Shown piece by piece: positions 47,190-58,492 of a stretch of 64,000 bases of DNA; within the stretch, counting starts at the first letter, position 1; each line of letters opens with the position of its first letter. The notes beneath the pieces were generated by a model that ran no database searches, was not told where the DNA came from, and was given only the letters and a program-made list of their open reading frames with translations. The position numbers and the translations under genes are program-made. The DNA comes from Harmothoe impar (Eukaryota; Annelida; Polychaeta; Phyllodocida; Polynoidae): the NCBI GenBank assembly GCA_947462335.1, contig OX381707.1, positions 80,066,610 to 80,130,609 on the forward strand. Direction: 5' to 3'.

Positions 47190-50100
47190 ACAGCAGTTTA
47201 CAGATTGTGCATTTAGGGCTAATCTAATGAGTCCAACTTCAACTCAGACACAACAGCTTTATTTATTCACCACTGACCTTCAGGAGGCGTCTCCCGGGAA
47301 TAGGACTGTCATTTCCAATACACTGGTGGCCAGTTGTCCAGTGGTCCTTTTACCCCTTTAATGACGGCATGGGTTTTCAAAGCTTTTGCCATCATGATTT
47401 ATAAACATAGCCTTGACAAGCAACTGCTGAGTGACTCATCAATACTGCATCATGTGTTCCTCAAAAGGTTGGGTGTTGCTAATTTACAACGTTAAGTGCC
47501 TATTGCTTTTTCTAAATGATTAGGCTAAGTACTTGAGCGGTTAAACGGTATATCAGAGACTATTAATTGAAAGGTTGTGTTGCTTCCATGCTCATTTAAG
47601 CATTATTTTTATGACCTTGCTGATATTGACATGTCACGTATAGTTTGTTTGAATCTGTATAAAATGACAACATACTTTTAGCATCATTACCTTCCTAGTT
47701 TCGCTTTGGCTTTAAGATCTTAGATTAAGACTCAAATTCCATTTCGAATTTACATCAAAAGCAAAAATATTGATTAAAAAAGAATCGAGAAAATTCTAGA
47801 ATGTGATACAAGTATTTGCTTTCTGTTAAACAATAGATCACCAGGCTTACCATTATAATCATCTAACAATGTTTGCCTAGATTTTCCGTAAAGATAAACA
47901 ATAATTCTATTGAGGAAGAATTATTATATGCTATGAGGAATTCAGCTTGGCTCATGCTCATCAGGCATGCAGTGTGAAAGAAAAAACTAATTATTGATTG
48001 TGCTGGAAAAAAAGAGGAATTAATATTAATACAGACTGTGAGAAGCATATGTGACAGATGGGAGGGATGAATATTGAAAGGGGAATGAAGTAGAGATTAG
48101 TGAAGGGCAGGATGGAGCATAAAATTAGTACAGATGAATAGAGCAGATGAAAAGGAGATGAGAAGGGAAGGAGGGATGCAAGATGAGGAGCTGACAGATG
48201 GGGGAAGGTGGTGAAAAGGATAGGGAGGCAGGAAGGGGATACTGCAGCAGCTGATACACATTCTCCTGCGAGATTATACCTCCTACAGGCCTCCATAAGG
48301 ATAGGCCCTATATGAATGTATTCAGATAATGTTACTGATCCACTCTACAATGTGTCTTTCAAGACCTGCCTCACCACATCCTCATGTCTGGTGATCTACT
48401 ACAGCATGCACCCCAGCACTGACACAAGGTAGGTATACCTGCCGTTTGGCATGTGCTCTCATAAATGAGAAGTGAGAATATTGATAGGAGAGTTGTAAGG
48501 ACCAGTAAAAAGAGAAAAAGGGAGCCAAATCAACTCAAGGTCTAAAGCTCAGAGTGTAGTATGTGTGTGAATCTATGTGAGCCATCGTCACTGTTTTTCC
48601 CTCTAGCAAGACCTTAGAACTAGTCAGGGTAAGAACTGATTGGTTCTTGCAATAGAATATATTTGCTTGGCTATCGTTTTAAAAATATTTTTAATTATTA
48701 CTTTTCAGAGCAAGGCAAGTTACCTTTAATCAGATATTTATCTTAGTATATCAGATTGCCTGTAAGGTCAGTTAAATGTAAAAATAGCTAAAATAATTTT
48801 GGTAACATGACTTGACGTTATATCCATACCAGTAATATGGAGAGAACTTGTGGTAGTGAATCAGTTTAAAAATTCTGTCTGTAGCAGTCTGACAGAGGTT
48901 AGAAAAGCTTTGATATATAGACTGTTAACGCATTACAGTCCACAGCAGACCTTTATAGGATAGACACAAAGGTGCCATTCTCAGCACGTAAATGGAGGGA
49001 CTCGCCGGCAGCCAATCCAGTTCTCTGCTAGATCCCGTCAGCCAATGAGATGAGCCACAGCAGCTGCAATTGGCTTTGAGAAGTAAGACTTTTTCCACTG
49101 TCTGGTATCTAGACCTAGTACAGTGTTCATATCTATCTAGAGGAGGGCTTCAGAATTGAAAAGTCAAGGGCCATTCTTCGATGTGAAGGTTGTGTTTATC
49201 AATTGTAAAAACCTACTATATAAAACAGCAGAGGTTTTGTGATACCATATATTTATCTGTACTCCGCAGGCTGACTGCAGTGCTCACAGAAAAATCCTGT
49301 GAAGGATGATGGAAAAGGTATCTAATGATAGTCTGCCAAGTATTTATTTAGTTATGGCAGTTATGTATTAGTTATAGGACAAGTACCAAGCCGTATGTGA
49401 AATACAGTGAACAGAGCCTATCACTACAGATTGGTACAAGGCCTATAACCTATTTATACCACTAGCTGTATGCAGTATACATAAGGTGTGAAATGCTTTC
49501 TTCTCCATGCCTGCTATTGATTAACACAATTGTACATCTTAATATTTGTAAGTGCACGTGAATATTCATATTCAAAACACATATTGAGTAACAGGCTCCT
49601 GTTGGCATGCCGGACTCTAGGCTGTTAATTGACACTCTGCTCTCACACGATGCACGCCATCTCTAATGAATACTTCTACCCCACTTATCTCGCAGCTTAT
49701 TTCAAATTGAGCTGAATGCCTTTGAAGCAGTGGCTTGAGAAAATACCATTACATATAATTGAGATAGATGTAGAGAATTAAGTCTGCTTTGAAGACTTGA
49801 ATAAAAGCAAAATGGGAGGAGATGGGGAGGTTGAGGAAGTAAAACAGGGCAGACAAGTACCTCCCAGTGTTCCTGAAGGTGTGCTTAACGCTTCAAGGAT
49901 GTTTTAGTGCATTAATGCATCATGCCTTGGTAGTCGTGATGCATGAGTGCAGCCCTGGTGAGTCACTCTCCAGTGCTGCAATCGAGCATCATGCCAACCC
50001 AATGGGGTCGGGACACTCCCATATGGTTGGCATGATGCACAAATGCAGCACTGCATTCGAGCATCATGCCGAACATATTGGTTTGAGACACTCCCGAAGG

Positions 50101-50640
50101 GTCGGCATGAGGCGTGAGAATAACAGAATGTATGATCCATTTTAATACCATGTTCGGCAAAGAAGAGAACTGAAAGACATGACAGAAAAGTGAGGCTTTA
50201 ACACGATCTGTGCCTCACATAATTACAGGATGAATGCAACTTTATAGACCACGTACCATTGCCGTGCATCAAGATGGCAAACAAGTCATATCAATATGCT
50301 GGGGCTCATGCCATGACTACTTTTTTTGCCACTCTATATAATTCTTCCAAATTAGGTTTAAAATGTCTTTGTGTCCCACTGGTCTTTCAAACAATCAGTC
50401 CTGTCTAGGTTTGGTTAAATATTGACATGTCTAGTTACAGGTGTAATGGGTGCACATTGTGCTTTGTCAGCGTTTCTCTCAGCAGTAACTATGGAGTAAT
50501 GTTGTTTTTTACTAACTCCTAATGCATCTGTATCTTTAATAAGTCGGGTCACACAATGTGCCTGCTCCTTATAAATTAAATAAGTGGCGTTGTCTATCAA
50601 GAACATTGTCTGATTCAATTCATTGGAAAATATGAACTAG
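47190..50640. repeat. Copy 5 of the tandemly duplicated non-coding locus
   Basis: Modules x (47190-47600), c (48060-48660), d (48885-49160), e (49590-49780), diverged MITE f (49889-50115), i (50170-50320) and j (50360-50630) stand in the standard order. x-to-c spacing matches copy 1. Decayed TTAA-type MITE text is also at 47350-47480. Confidence 0.7.
48951..49075 (-). promoter_or_regulatory. Promoter-like module, fourth copy
   Basis: TATA-like CTATAAAGG (48959-48951), CCAAT motifs at 49010-49016, 49040-49046 and 49069-49075, and the E-box CAGCTG. Between the boxes the sequence has changed, but box spacing is retained. Confidence 0.45.
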
Positions 50641-50651
50641 TGAAAACATAG

Positions 50652-50981
50652 GGCTGTGTCTCACGACCTTGGGCCAATGTTTTTGTCTCTGACTGGGTGC
50701 CGTCTCTGACCAGGTGCCGTCTCTGACCGGGTGCCGTCTCTGACCAGCTTGGCTTGATAAGGTCAAAGTACCAACAGCAGGAGGCTAATTATAATTATAA
50801 TTATAATTATATAACAACCGCAATAAAGTTTTTACAAATTCTTACGTACATGAGTATAATTCTTTTTAAAACACCTTTTTCTGACACCTTTTTCTGACGG
50901 CACCTGGTCAGAGACGGCACCTGGTCAGAGACGGCACCCGACCGAGACAAAAACATTGGCTCAAGGTCGTGAGACACAGCC
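50652..50981. mobile_element. Foldback MITE with 17-bp repeats, third copy
   Basis: Ends GGCTGTGTCTCACGACCTTG and CAAGGTCGTGAGACACAGCC are an exact 20-bp inverted pair. Each arm carries about three GGTGCCGTCTCTGACC units. The AT-rich core lies in the opposite orientation to the copy at 2306. Confidence 0.85.
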
Positions 50982-50984
50982 ATA

Positions 50985-53900
50985 AATGTCCTTTATAACA
51001 GACTCAACGTGAATAATGTTGTGCCAACGTGTCCTACCTTTGTCTAATGGAGAATTAACTGCACGGCTATTACCTCAGAAACAAAGAGACGTCTAGATAC
51101 TCAATCTAAGTAGGCTGCCCCTTGCACTGTCATTGCCTTCGGGGGATGATCCCATATCCTACATTAGCCATATCTCTCAGCTTGGGAGACTAGCTCTGTC
51201 TCATGGAGTGGCTGCCGTTCAACAACAGGAAGAGATTTCTTTTTTACTCCCCAAAATCCACCTATGCCTCTGTTGGCTAAAACATACCCCTCTCTTACTG
51301 ACGGTCACACATATGGAGAAAGAAAAGAACTTGGGAAGGAGAGAATGTGAGCTTGCTAATATCACTTGCCATAAATCCATGCCACAATCTCTACCCCTAT
51401 GTACTGGTGCAGTGAGTTGGTGCCATCATGGTTTCCCCTGGGATCCTAAAGATCTGCTGGTTGCCAGTGATCTGACCGAACAGTGGTCATTAGAATTGAC
51501 TGGGTTAGAGACTGGAAACACTGTACTGTACGCCATCTAGTGGATGTAAAGCACACCAGGAATCAAACTAAGTAGATATGGACAGAGTGCTGCCCTCTAT
51601 GGGGCATTGTTGGTACATGGCTCCCGTAGGGTTTAGACTGTCTTGAACTTGACGTGTTAGATTTCCTGGTATCCATAGTTTTGCTTGTTTTACGGAAAGT
51701 CATTTCAATATTACGTTGGCAAGGCCAGATAATGTTCATGTTCTTTATAACCTCTTGTTCATTTGTCATCAGGATGTTTCAACACAGGAACCCATCATAA
51801 CTGCACTAGTGCACTATGTGTAGTCGGCATTTATAAACAGTATGATGACATTCGATTCTTTTTTTTTTGCGTATGAGTTAAAGTTAACCCGTTTATTCTA
51901 TCATGGTGTACAGAAACAATGTATTCAGCTCGACAATATCCGACACCAGCATTAATAAATGAGAAACACTGTGATTAGCTATTATAAAAAAAGATATATG
52001 AATAAGGAAAAGTATAGAAAAGCTTACATAATAAATAACGAGGTACATACTTGATAATAGGCTATGAGCCTGCTCTATGTATACACCATTATAACAATAT
52101 TATTAAAGACTATACTGGAAACTAGTCCTCATGTCATACAGTGTTACTTACTAGTATACCTACAGTGATGGACTAGATGACAGGAGAGGGCTGTCCCTGT
52201 ACCTTTAGCAATATAGAGCCTTGCATATATGTGTTGCCCTTTAGTTTAGGCTGGGACAATGATAGGGCCTAAATATTATAGCAAAGGAATCTGTCCCATT
52301 GATTGTAACAGGAAATTCATCAGTTGCCTTGGTATTTTCATATGGAAGGCATGTTGCAGGCGCAGTCAATAAGGACATTATTTCTTGATGAGATATATAT
52401 TCAAACTGTTGGTGACAATGTAAGCCTAACAGAATGTATAGCAGCAAACCGATATCTGACGTCAAGACCTCGAGTAAGATTTCAAAGGGACACCCCATCA
52501 AACAAAAATATGTTCTTTTACATCAAAATAACCTTTTTTAACGTCATATAAATTTTGTCACAATAAGAAGCCATAAAGAAACATTATATAATGCTGTATA
52601 ACTCTTTTTATTCACTGGGACAACGTGGTGAAATCAAAGATGGAAGGGCAGTCTCTCTTTCTTACTGAATGAGTTGATAGAACTAGCTTAGTAGCATCAC
52701 TGAACAGAACTCTGGATGATCAGTGATGAGTCAAATTCGAAGATTAATAATGATTGTCTTCAAAGCCAAGCGAATATCCATTGAAGTGAGAATTCCATAT
52801 CATGGAATTTATATTGATTTCAGATTATTTCATTAGAAATTCAATTTGTTGTTCTTTCATGTGAGCTGTTGTCACGAATAATTCCTTTTGTGCAAATTGA
52901 AAATAAAAAAAGTAATTGCTGAAAATGTTTAATTCCTGTGTCTTCTTACGTGGTCTTAGTTAAATGAATAATTGGATTAGTTCAGGAAAAGATGGGTGTC
53001 ATGTTGGCCTTTAGTTCTACAATTATCACAAAGTCTAAGGGGTTTTTTTTGGCAAAAAAGTAGAAATTTTTCAAGTTTTGTTTGTGGACATTTAGACACT
53101 TGTTAGGGAGATTGTGTTGATTGGGTAACAGTAAGGGGGGGGGGGGGTTACACTGTCACAAGGACATCTCATGATGAAATCATGAAGTACGAGCTGATGT
53201 CAACAATATCAGTTAGAGCATGGAGAAAAAGGGAACAGAGGAGACCCCATGTGGGTACTAGGGGAAACATCTATACCACAATATACAGACTTTGACTGGT
53301 TGCTATTCCCAATTGGTAGTTGTTCAACATATATTATGGGCACAAGCACAGGTCTCTTATGTTCTCTACACAATTATATTGTGCATCAGAATCTGGTATA
53401 TTTATTAGTTATAATAAGCTGAATAGACATCAACACAACACTGTACACAGTATCAACTGCTTAATTTCTAGAACTCAGAAAAAGCAAAATGTAATCTGAA
53501 CAGGGTCCATACTCCTGTCCTATACATTGGCAGTCCTCCATAAGGTATAAGACACAAAGAGGACAGTGTATTTAATGTTGATGTAACATTGATTGATTGA
53601 CTGTAATATCACAGTAATTTGGAATTCCCTGATGTAACCGAGACTTGTGCTCTTTAATTCCACCACGAGATGTTCTTGTGATGGTGTAAACCCCCCTGGG
53701 TAAGAGTGTGAGACGTACAAGGAACCAGAGGCTCCAACTGTACGGCTTATCCTAGAACTATTCAGTAGCTAGAAGGTAAAGGTCTGAAGTAACCCTTTCA
53801 TCTAGGTGCCCTGGTCAACAGGCCTCAGAACTGCAGTTCAACATGTAACTACTAGATGTCTCTAGCGTAGCCTGAAGCAGATACAAGGAACCATACCCCT

Positions 53901-54200
53901 TCTCCACTAGTTGTGTTCTGGATTAGATACATATATGAGGCTATATATTCTACCCTTTCAACCGAAAGCACATGTACTAGTTTGAGAATCCTGAATCCTG
54001 AACATGGCCATATCTTCAGAGCAAGATGGCCGACCAGGAGTAGACCGCTCAAAACAGGGGACCCGGTTACTTGGATTTTTTAAGGATATATTTTAATCGC
54101 ACACGTCAAATTTTTAGTCAGACAGGTGCGCCATTTTACCTACCACCCCTACGGCCGTGACGAGCTGAAATTACCCCCCGATATTTTCGACAACGACACG
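50985..54200. other. Long stretch without supported features
   Basis: AT-rich, apparently single-copy DNA. Frames up to 135 codons (51133-51540) lack domain signatures. A G-run lies at 53137-53149. From about 54000 the sequence becomes less AT-rich and includes AAGATGGC motifs, probably the 5' untranslated part of the following gene. Confidence 0.4.
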
Positions 54201-54204
54201 AAAC

Positions 54205-55881
54205 ATGTCGGACATTGGAAAAGCAGCGCGTCCCCAGCGCAGAAAGCGATTGACACCGGCTTCCCTGCTACCTGAAGTCATCGAGACAGTAGTACAACTC
54301 GAAAAGCGCCTTGAACAGGTCGAAGCTGACAACTTCAAAACTGCTAACATTCTGGTAGGTCTGGAAACACGTATGTCCAACGCTGAAGCTAGACTGGGTA
54401 GTATGGACACCATTTGTGCCGACACGACGAAACTTCTAGACGACTTGACAGACAAGGTGACAGGCTTAACCACTACCATAGGATCGTTGAATGACAGCGT
54501 AGGCGCCAACGCTGAAAAGATAGCTGTCACTACATCGGTGGTACAACAACATGTCATATCTTTCAGTAAAATGGAAGAGGCGGAAAAGGCAAAGACAGTT
54601 GTCATCGAGGGTCTCACAGAACCTGTGGGACGTGAGGATTTGAGGAGCCTTGTTGATGATCTGTTTCAAGACTTAGGACTGGATTACGGCAACGAGCGGG
54701 TTGACGCCATTTACCGTCTTGGACGAGTGTCAAAGAACAGACCAGGATTTAAAAGGCCGATCATTGTCAAGCTGGCGAGCAGGTCCATCAAAGGCGACAT
54801 ATTTAGAAATGTTCGCAATCTCCAGCACAAAAATGGCTGGAAGGGAATCAGCATTATTGACCAGTTAACGGATACAGAGAGACGTGAGTACAATGACCTA
54901 CGGTCAGTGTTTTTCCTTGGAAAAAGGGTGCTCGGTGCCAGACGGATAAAGTTAAGACAGCGCTCACTCGTCATTGACGGGTATACGTATAGGCACGGGG
55001 ACCTGTCAAACCTACCTCACAAGCTGTCACTTAGGGAAGCCAACACTGTCAGAACCCCAGACGGCATAGGGTTCAAGTCTGTTTATCACCCACTGTCAAA
55101 TCTGTACCCATGCAAGGTAGAGGATGACCTATACGAATACAAGAGCCTCGAACAGGCGCTCCAGTAAAAGAAGGCAAAGGCTGCTGGGGACACAGACACT
55201 GCCATAAACATTATGGCATCGTCCGACCCATACGAAATTATGAAAATGGGTGCGAGAGTCCAACCTCCAGACGAGTGGAAGAAGGCTGAGCCTACCTTGG
55301 TTTTTGAGCTCCTGATGTCGAAATTCGAGAACCCCACCCTTAGGACACTGCTGCTGGCCACCAAACAAAGGAACATGTACGAGCTAACCTATAACAAGAC
55401 ATACGGTACAGGGCATCACCTTGGAAACGCTGAAAACCTGACGAAAGACAAAGTTGTCGGAGGTAACCTGCTGGGCCTTTTACTTGAGAAGGCAAGAGGT
55501 GCGATCAAAGACAAACTCCACAAAGAGACACATCCAGAAAAAGAAGATGAAGGAGAAGGCACAGGAGAAGGCACAGGTGAAGGTGTAGATGAAGTTGCAG
55601 TTGAAGGAACAGAAGGAGCAGTAGGTGGGGAAAACGAAAATGAGAGTAAAGAGGATAACAAGAATTGCGGTTGTTGCCGCGTAAAAAAATGCCTCAGGCA
55701 TTTTTATACGCGGCAACAACCGCAATTCTTGCATTCGAAGAAACATAATGTCTACATGGTTGGTATGTTTGAAGGGAACCCATTCAAGACACCAAAAAAG
55801 CAGGGCCGGGAAGGGGTTATCAGGGGGAAGGATGAAATTACCTCAAATATGGCATTTCCTTGGGTCCATGTTAGGGGGTAA
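54205..55881 (+). CDS. LINE ORF1-like protein fused to NADAR domain, one in-frame stop
   Basis: The ATG at 54205 opens 320 codons. A basic N-terminus leads into a long coiled coil (about 22-126). An RRM-like L1 ORF1-type core follows (about 130-215: KTVVIEGLTEP, VDAIYRLGRV, RPIIVKL), then an ORF1 C-terminal-like part (216-280). At residue 290 a NADAR (YbiA/DUF1768-like) fold begins: FKSVYHPLSNLYPC, YKSLEQALQ, then TAA (55165-55167). The same frame resumes KKAKAAGD, EWKKAEP, SKFENPTLRTLLLAT, YELTYNKTYGTG, GGNLLGLLLEKAR (to about 438). A Glu/Gly-rich tail continues to 55881. Bacterial NADAR proteins cleave the N-glycosidic bond of riboflavin intermediates, and some remove ADP-ribose from nucleobases. 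Here the acidic SxE is kept, but the usual WG.G is YGTG. The stop splits the domain, and one C-to-T change from CAA would explain it. Intronless; retroelement ORF1 is the likeliest origin. Confidence 0.75.
55072..55518 (+). other. NADAR domain, split by TAA
   Basis: Diagnostic order: PLSN.YPC, Y.S.EQA.Q, KA...GD, W, KF.NP.LR..LLAT, YELT, YGTG, G.NLLG. About 149 codons, the usual domain length. The stop sits immediately after the helix carrying the conserved Glu. The ATG at 55213 is internal to the domain, so initiation there would give a fragment. Confidence 0.75.
55659..55731. repeat. 73-bp near-perfect palindrome
   Basis: 36-nt arms around a single C at 55695, with one A-A mismatch (55684/55706). 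Outer sequence CAAGAATTGCGGTTGTTGCC. It lies inside the C-terminal coding tail and keeps the frame open. In RNA it would form a very stable hairpin. No target duplication flanks it. Confidence 0.95.
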
Positions 55882-56897
55882 GGAAATGTGTGTTGCTAGG
55901 CAGATAAACAATTACAATAGATGTTGCTAGGCAACCAGCTGTATAAGCAAAAAACCGATTGAACCATTGAATTCCTTGCGTCCATATTAGGGGGCGTAGA
56001 TATGATTATAATCAACCTCAGGACCATGGAAATGTGTGTTGCTAGGCAGATAAACAATTAGAATAGCCGTTGCTAGGCAACCAGCTGTATTAGCAACAAA
56101 CAGATAGAATCATTGAATTCCTTGCGTCCATATTAGGGGGGGTAGGTATGATTATAATCAACTTCAGGACCATGGAAATGTGTGTTGCTAGGCAGATAAA
56201 CAATTAGAATAGCCGTTGCTAGGCAACCAGCTGTATTAGCAACAAACCGATAGAACCATTGAATTCCTTGCATCCATATTAGGGGGGGTAGGTATGATTA
56301 CAATCAACTTCAGGACCATGGAAATGTGTGTTGCTAGGCAGATAAACAATTAGAATAGCCGTTGCTAGGCAAACAGCTGTATTAGCAACAAACCGATAGA
56401 ACCATTGAATTCCTTGCGTCCATATTAGGGGGGGTGGGTATGATTATAATCAACCTCAGGACCATGGAAATGTGTGTTGCTAGGCAGATAAACAATTAGA
56501 ATAGCCGTTTCTAGGCAACCAGCTGTATTAGCAACAAACAGATAGAACCATTGAATTCCTTGCATCCGTATTAGGGGGGGTAGGTATGATTATAATCAAC
56601 TTCAGGACCATGGAAATGTGTGTTGCTAGGCAGATAAACAATTAGAATAGCCGTTGCTAGGCAACCAGCTGTATTAGCAACAAACAGATAGAATCATTGA
56701 ATTCCTTGCGTCCATATTAGGGGGGGTAGGTATGATTATAATCAACTTCAGGACCATGGAAATGTGTGTTGCTAGGCAGATAAACAATTAGAATAGCCGT
56801 TGCTAGGCAACCAGCTGTATTAGCAACAAACCGATAGAACCATTGAATTCCTTGGGTCCATATTAGGGGGGGTAGGTATGATTATAATCAACCTCAG
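55849..56897. repeat. 146-bp tandem repeat, seven units
   Basis: The landmark AAATGTGTGTTGCTAGGCAG starts at 55884, 56030, 56176, 56322, 56468, 56614 and 56760, exactly 146 bp apart each time. Unit 1 is the most diverged and contains the stop codon of the NADAR frame. Units 2-7 are nearly identical. Each unit has GTTGCTAGGCA twice, the second time as GTTGCTAGGCAAC followed by CAGCTG. Confidence 0.95.
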
Positions 56898-56923
56898 GAA
56901 CAATCAAAGGTTGATTTACATTA

Positions 56924-57256
56924 TTGTTATCACATAGCATAAATTTGTGTTGTGACACCTTAATCCAAGATGGCGGCACAATCCAAAATGGCGGCGCCCG
57001 TTCTGACTTCTGGCAAAGTGCAAACATCATATACCTCGTTCTGGTGGTGCCTGGCGGCACCACCAGGTGGCTACGCCACCACTTCGGCATAAAAAACTCT
57101 GATGTTGGAAGCACCACCTCGTCAGAGGACCTATGGGCGCCTCTCCCATCTGTACCCGGTACTCCTCCCGCTCCAGTCACAGCCGCTGAAACAGTAGAAG
57201 ACCAACCAACCGTCCAACAACCTGAGCCCGAGGTACCTGTTGTACCAGCAAACTAA
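56924..57256 (+). CDS. Possible C-terminal coding segment, unidentified
   Basis: An open frame of 110 codons whose last 45 read like protein (SDVGSTTSSEDLWAPL, then a Pro/Glu/Val-rich tail) and stop at 57256. The first half includes AAGATGGCGGC and AAAATGGCGGC repeats and a hairpin (57041-57066), typical of untranslated or retroelement DNA. It could be a terminal exon, a second ORF of the upstream element, or chance. No family is recognised. Confidence 0.25.
   Translation: MLSHSINLCCDTLIQDGGTIQNGGARSDFWQSANIIYLVLVVPGGTTRWLRHHFGIKNSDVGSTTSSEDLWAPLPSVPGTPPAPVTAAETVEDQPTVQQPEPEVPVVPAN
57041..57066. repeat. Perfect 11-bp hairpin
   Basis: CTGGTGGTGCC, loop TGGC, GGCACCACCAG. Confidence 0.85.
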
Positions 57257-57421
57257 AAAGACTGTACAAAGCTTCTTGTATACATGAACTGCCAACTTAA
57301 TCCCTCTTTCTATGTTATTTACCATATTTTAATCAATATTTCTTTCCAAATCAAATATACAGAGTGTCACATGTTGACCATGCTCAAATATTGTTCGTGT
57401 AAACAAATTATATATATGTTA

Positions 57422-58492
57422 CAAGTGAGGGCGCAAACAGATTACATCTGTTTGCTAGCTCTCACTTGTTTGAGAAGATACTGGAAACACATTAGGCATT
57501 TGGAGGTGTGTTTGGGATTTATTTCAAAGATAGTGAGGAAATTTGTTTACTTGATGACATAGAGGTTATAAATGACAACAAAGGAATTCCTTCTGTTATA
57601 ATGGAAACCAATTTTATTAATAATTAGAGGGGCAGCAATGACTTGCATGAAGATTGATATATTGAAGAGTTCCTAGACTTTCTAAATGTCTAGTGGAATT
57701 CCTAGATATAGAGTTTCTAGACCCATTGAAGAGTTCCTAAACATGTGGATGAGTTTCCTAGATATGTGGAACAGTTTCCCAATGGGTTTCTTGCCTGACT
57801 TGTATCTGAAATTCCCTCACATGAAGTCCATATTTAAAGGGCTAGTATGAGTGTTGGGGAGCCCCTAAGCGTGGTATGGAGCCCCTACACGTGTTGTGGA
57901 GCCCCTACACATGTTGTAGAGCCCCTAGTCATGTTGTGGAGTCCCTAGGCGTGGTATGGAGCCCCTACACGTGTTGTGGAGCTCCTACACGTGTTGTAGA
58001 GCCCCTAGTCATGTTGTGGAGCCCCTAGGCATGGTACGGAGCCCCTAGTCATGGTGTGGAGCCCCTAGGCGTGGTATGGAGCCCTTACACGTGTTGTAGA
58101 GCCCCTACACGTGTTGTGGAGCCCCTAGGCGTGGTATGGAGCCCCTACACGTGTTGTAGAGCCCCTACTCATGTTGTGGAGCCCCTAGGTATGTTGTGGA
58201 GCCCCTACACGTGTTGTGGGGCCCCTGATCAAGGTTCTGAGTGCTGTGTCCACGTGGCCAGGGCTCCCGCTCCTGCGACTCCGGCGACTCCCGCTCCCGT
58301 GGCTCCCGTCTGTGCGACTCCCACTTGTACCGCTCACGTTCACTGGAAAATATAAGAATTTACATATAAAATGGCAGAAAAAGAACTTTCACTTCTGAAG
58401 AACCATGGCCTCTTATTCAAAGTCACTACTGGGTATTTACATGTATTAAACCGCAGACAGCTCTATTAACCTTTCTGAGTGTTAAATACAGG
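57422..58492. mobile_element. Hairpin-headed composite repeat, copy 2
   Basis: Same order as copy 1: hairpin (57422-57468), AT-rich body, a longer 20-bp minisatellite (57855-58225, about eighteen units), Arg/Ser-coding segment (58262-58370) and TACTGGGTATTTACAT tail. The minisatellite number differs between copies. Confidence 0.65.

Noticed and set aside
51133..51540. 135-codon frame with a start that is not clearly ATG-supported
   Set aside because: Composition and lack of motifs look non-coding; no splice or repeat context supports it.
55416..55746. Antisense Pro/Ser and Phe-rich frames
   Set aside because: They are the reverse strand of the Glu/Gly-rich tail of the NADAR gene.
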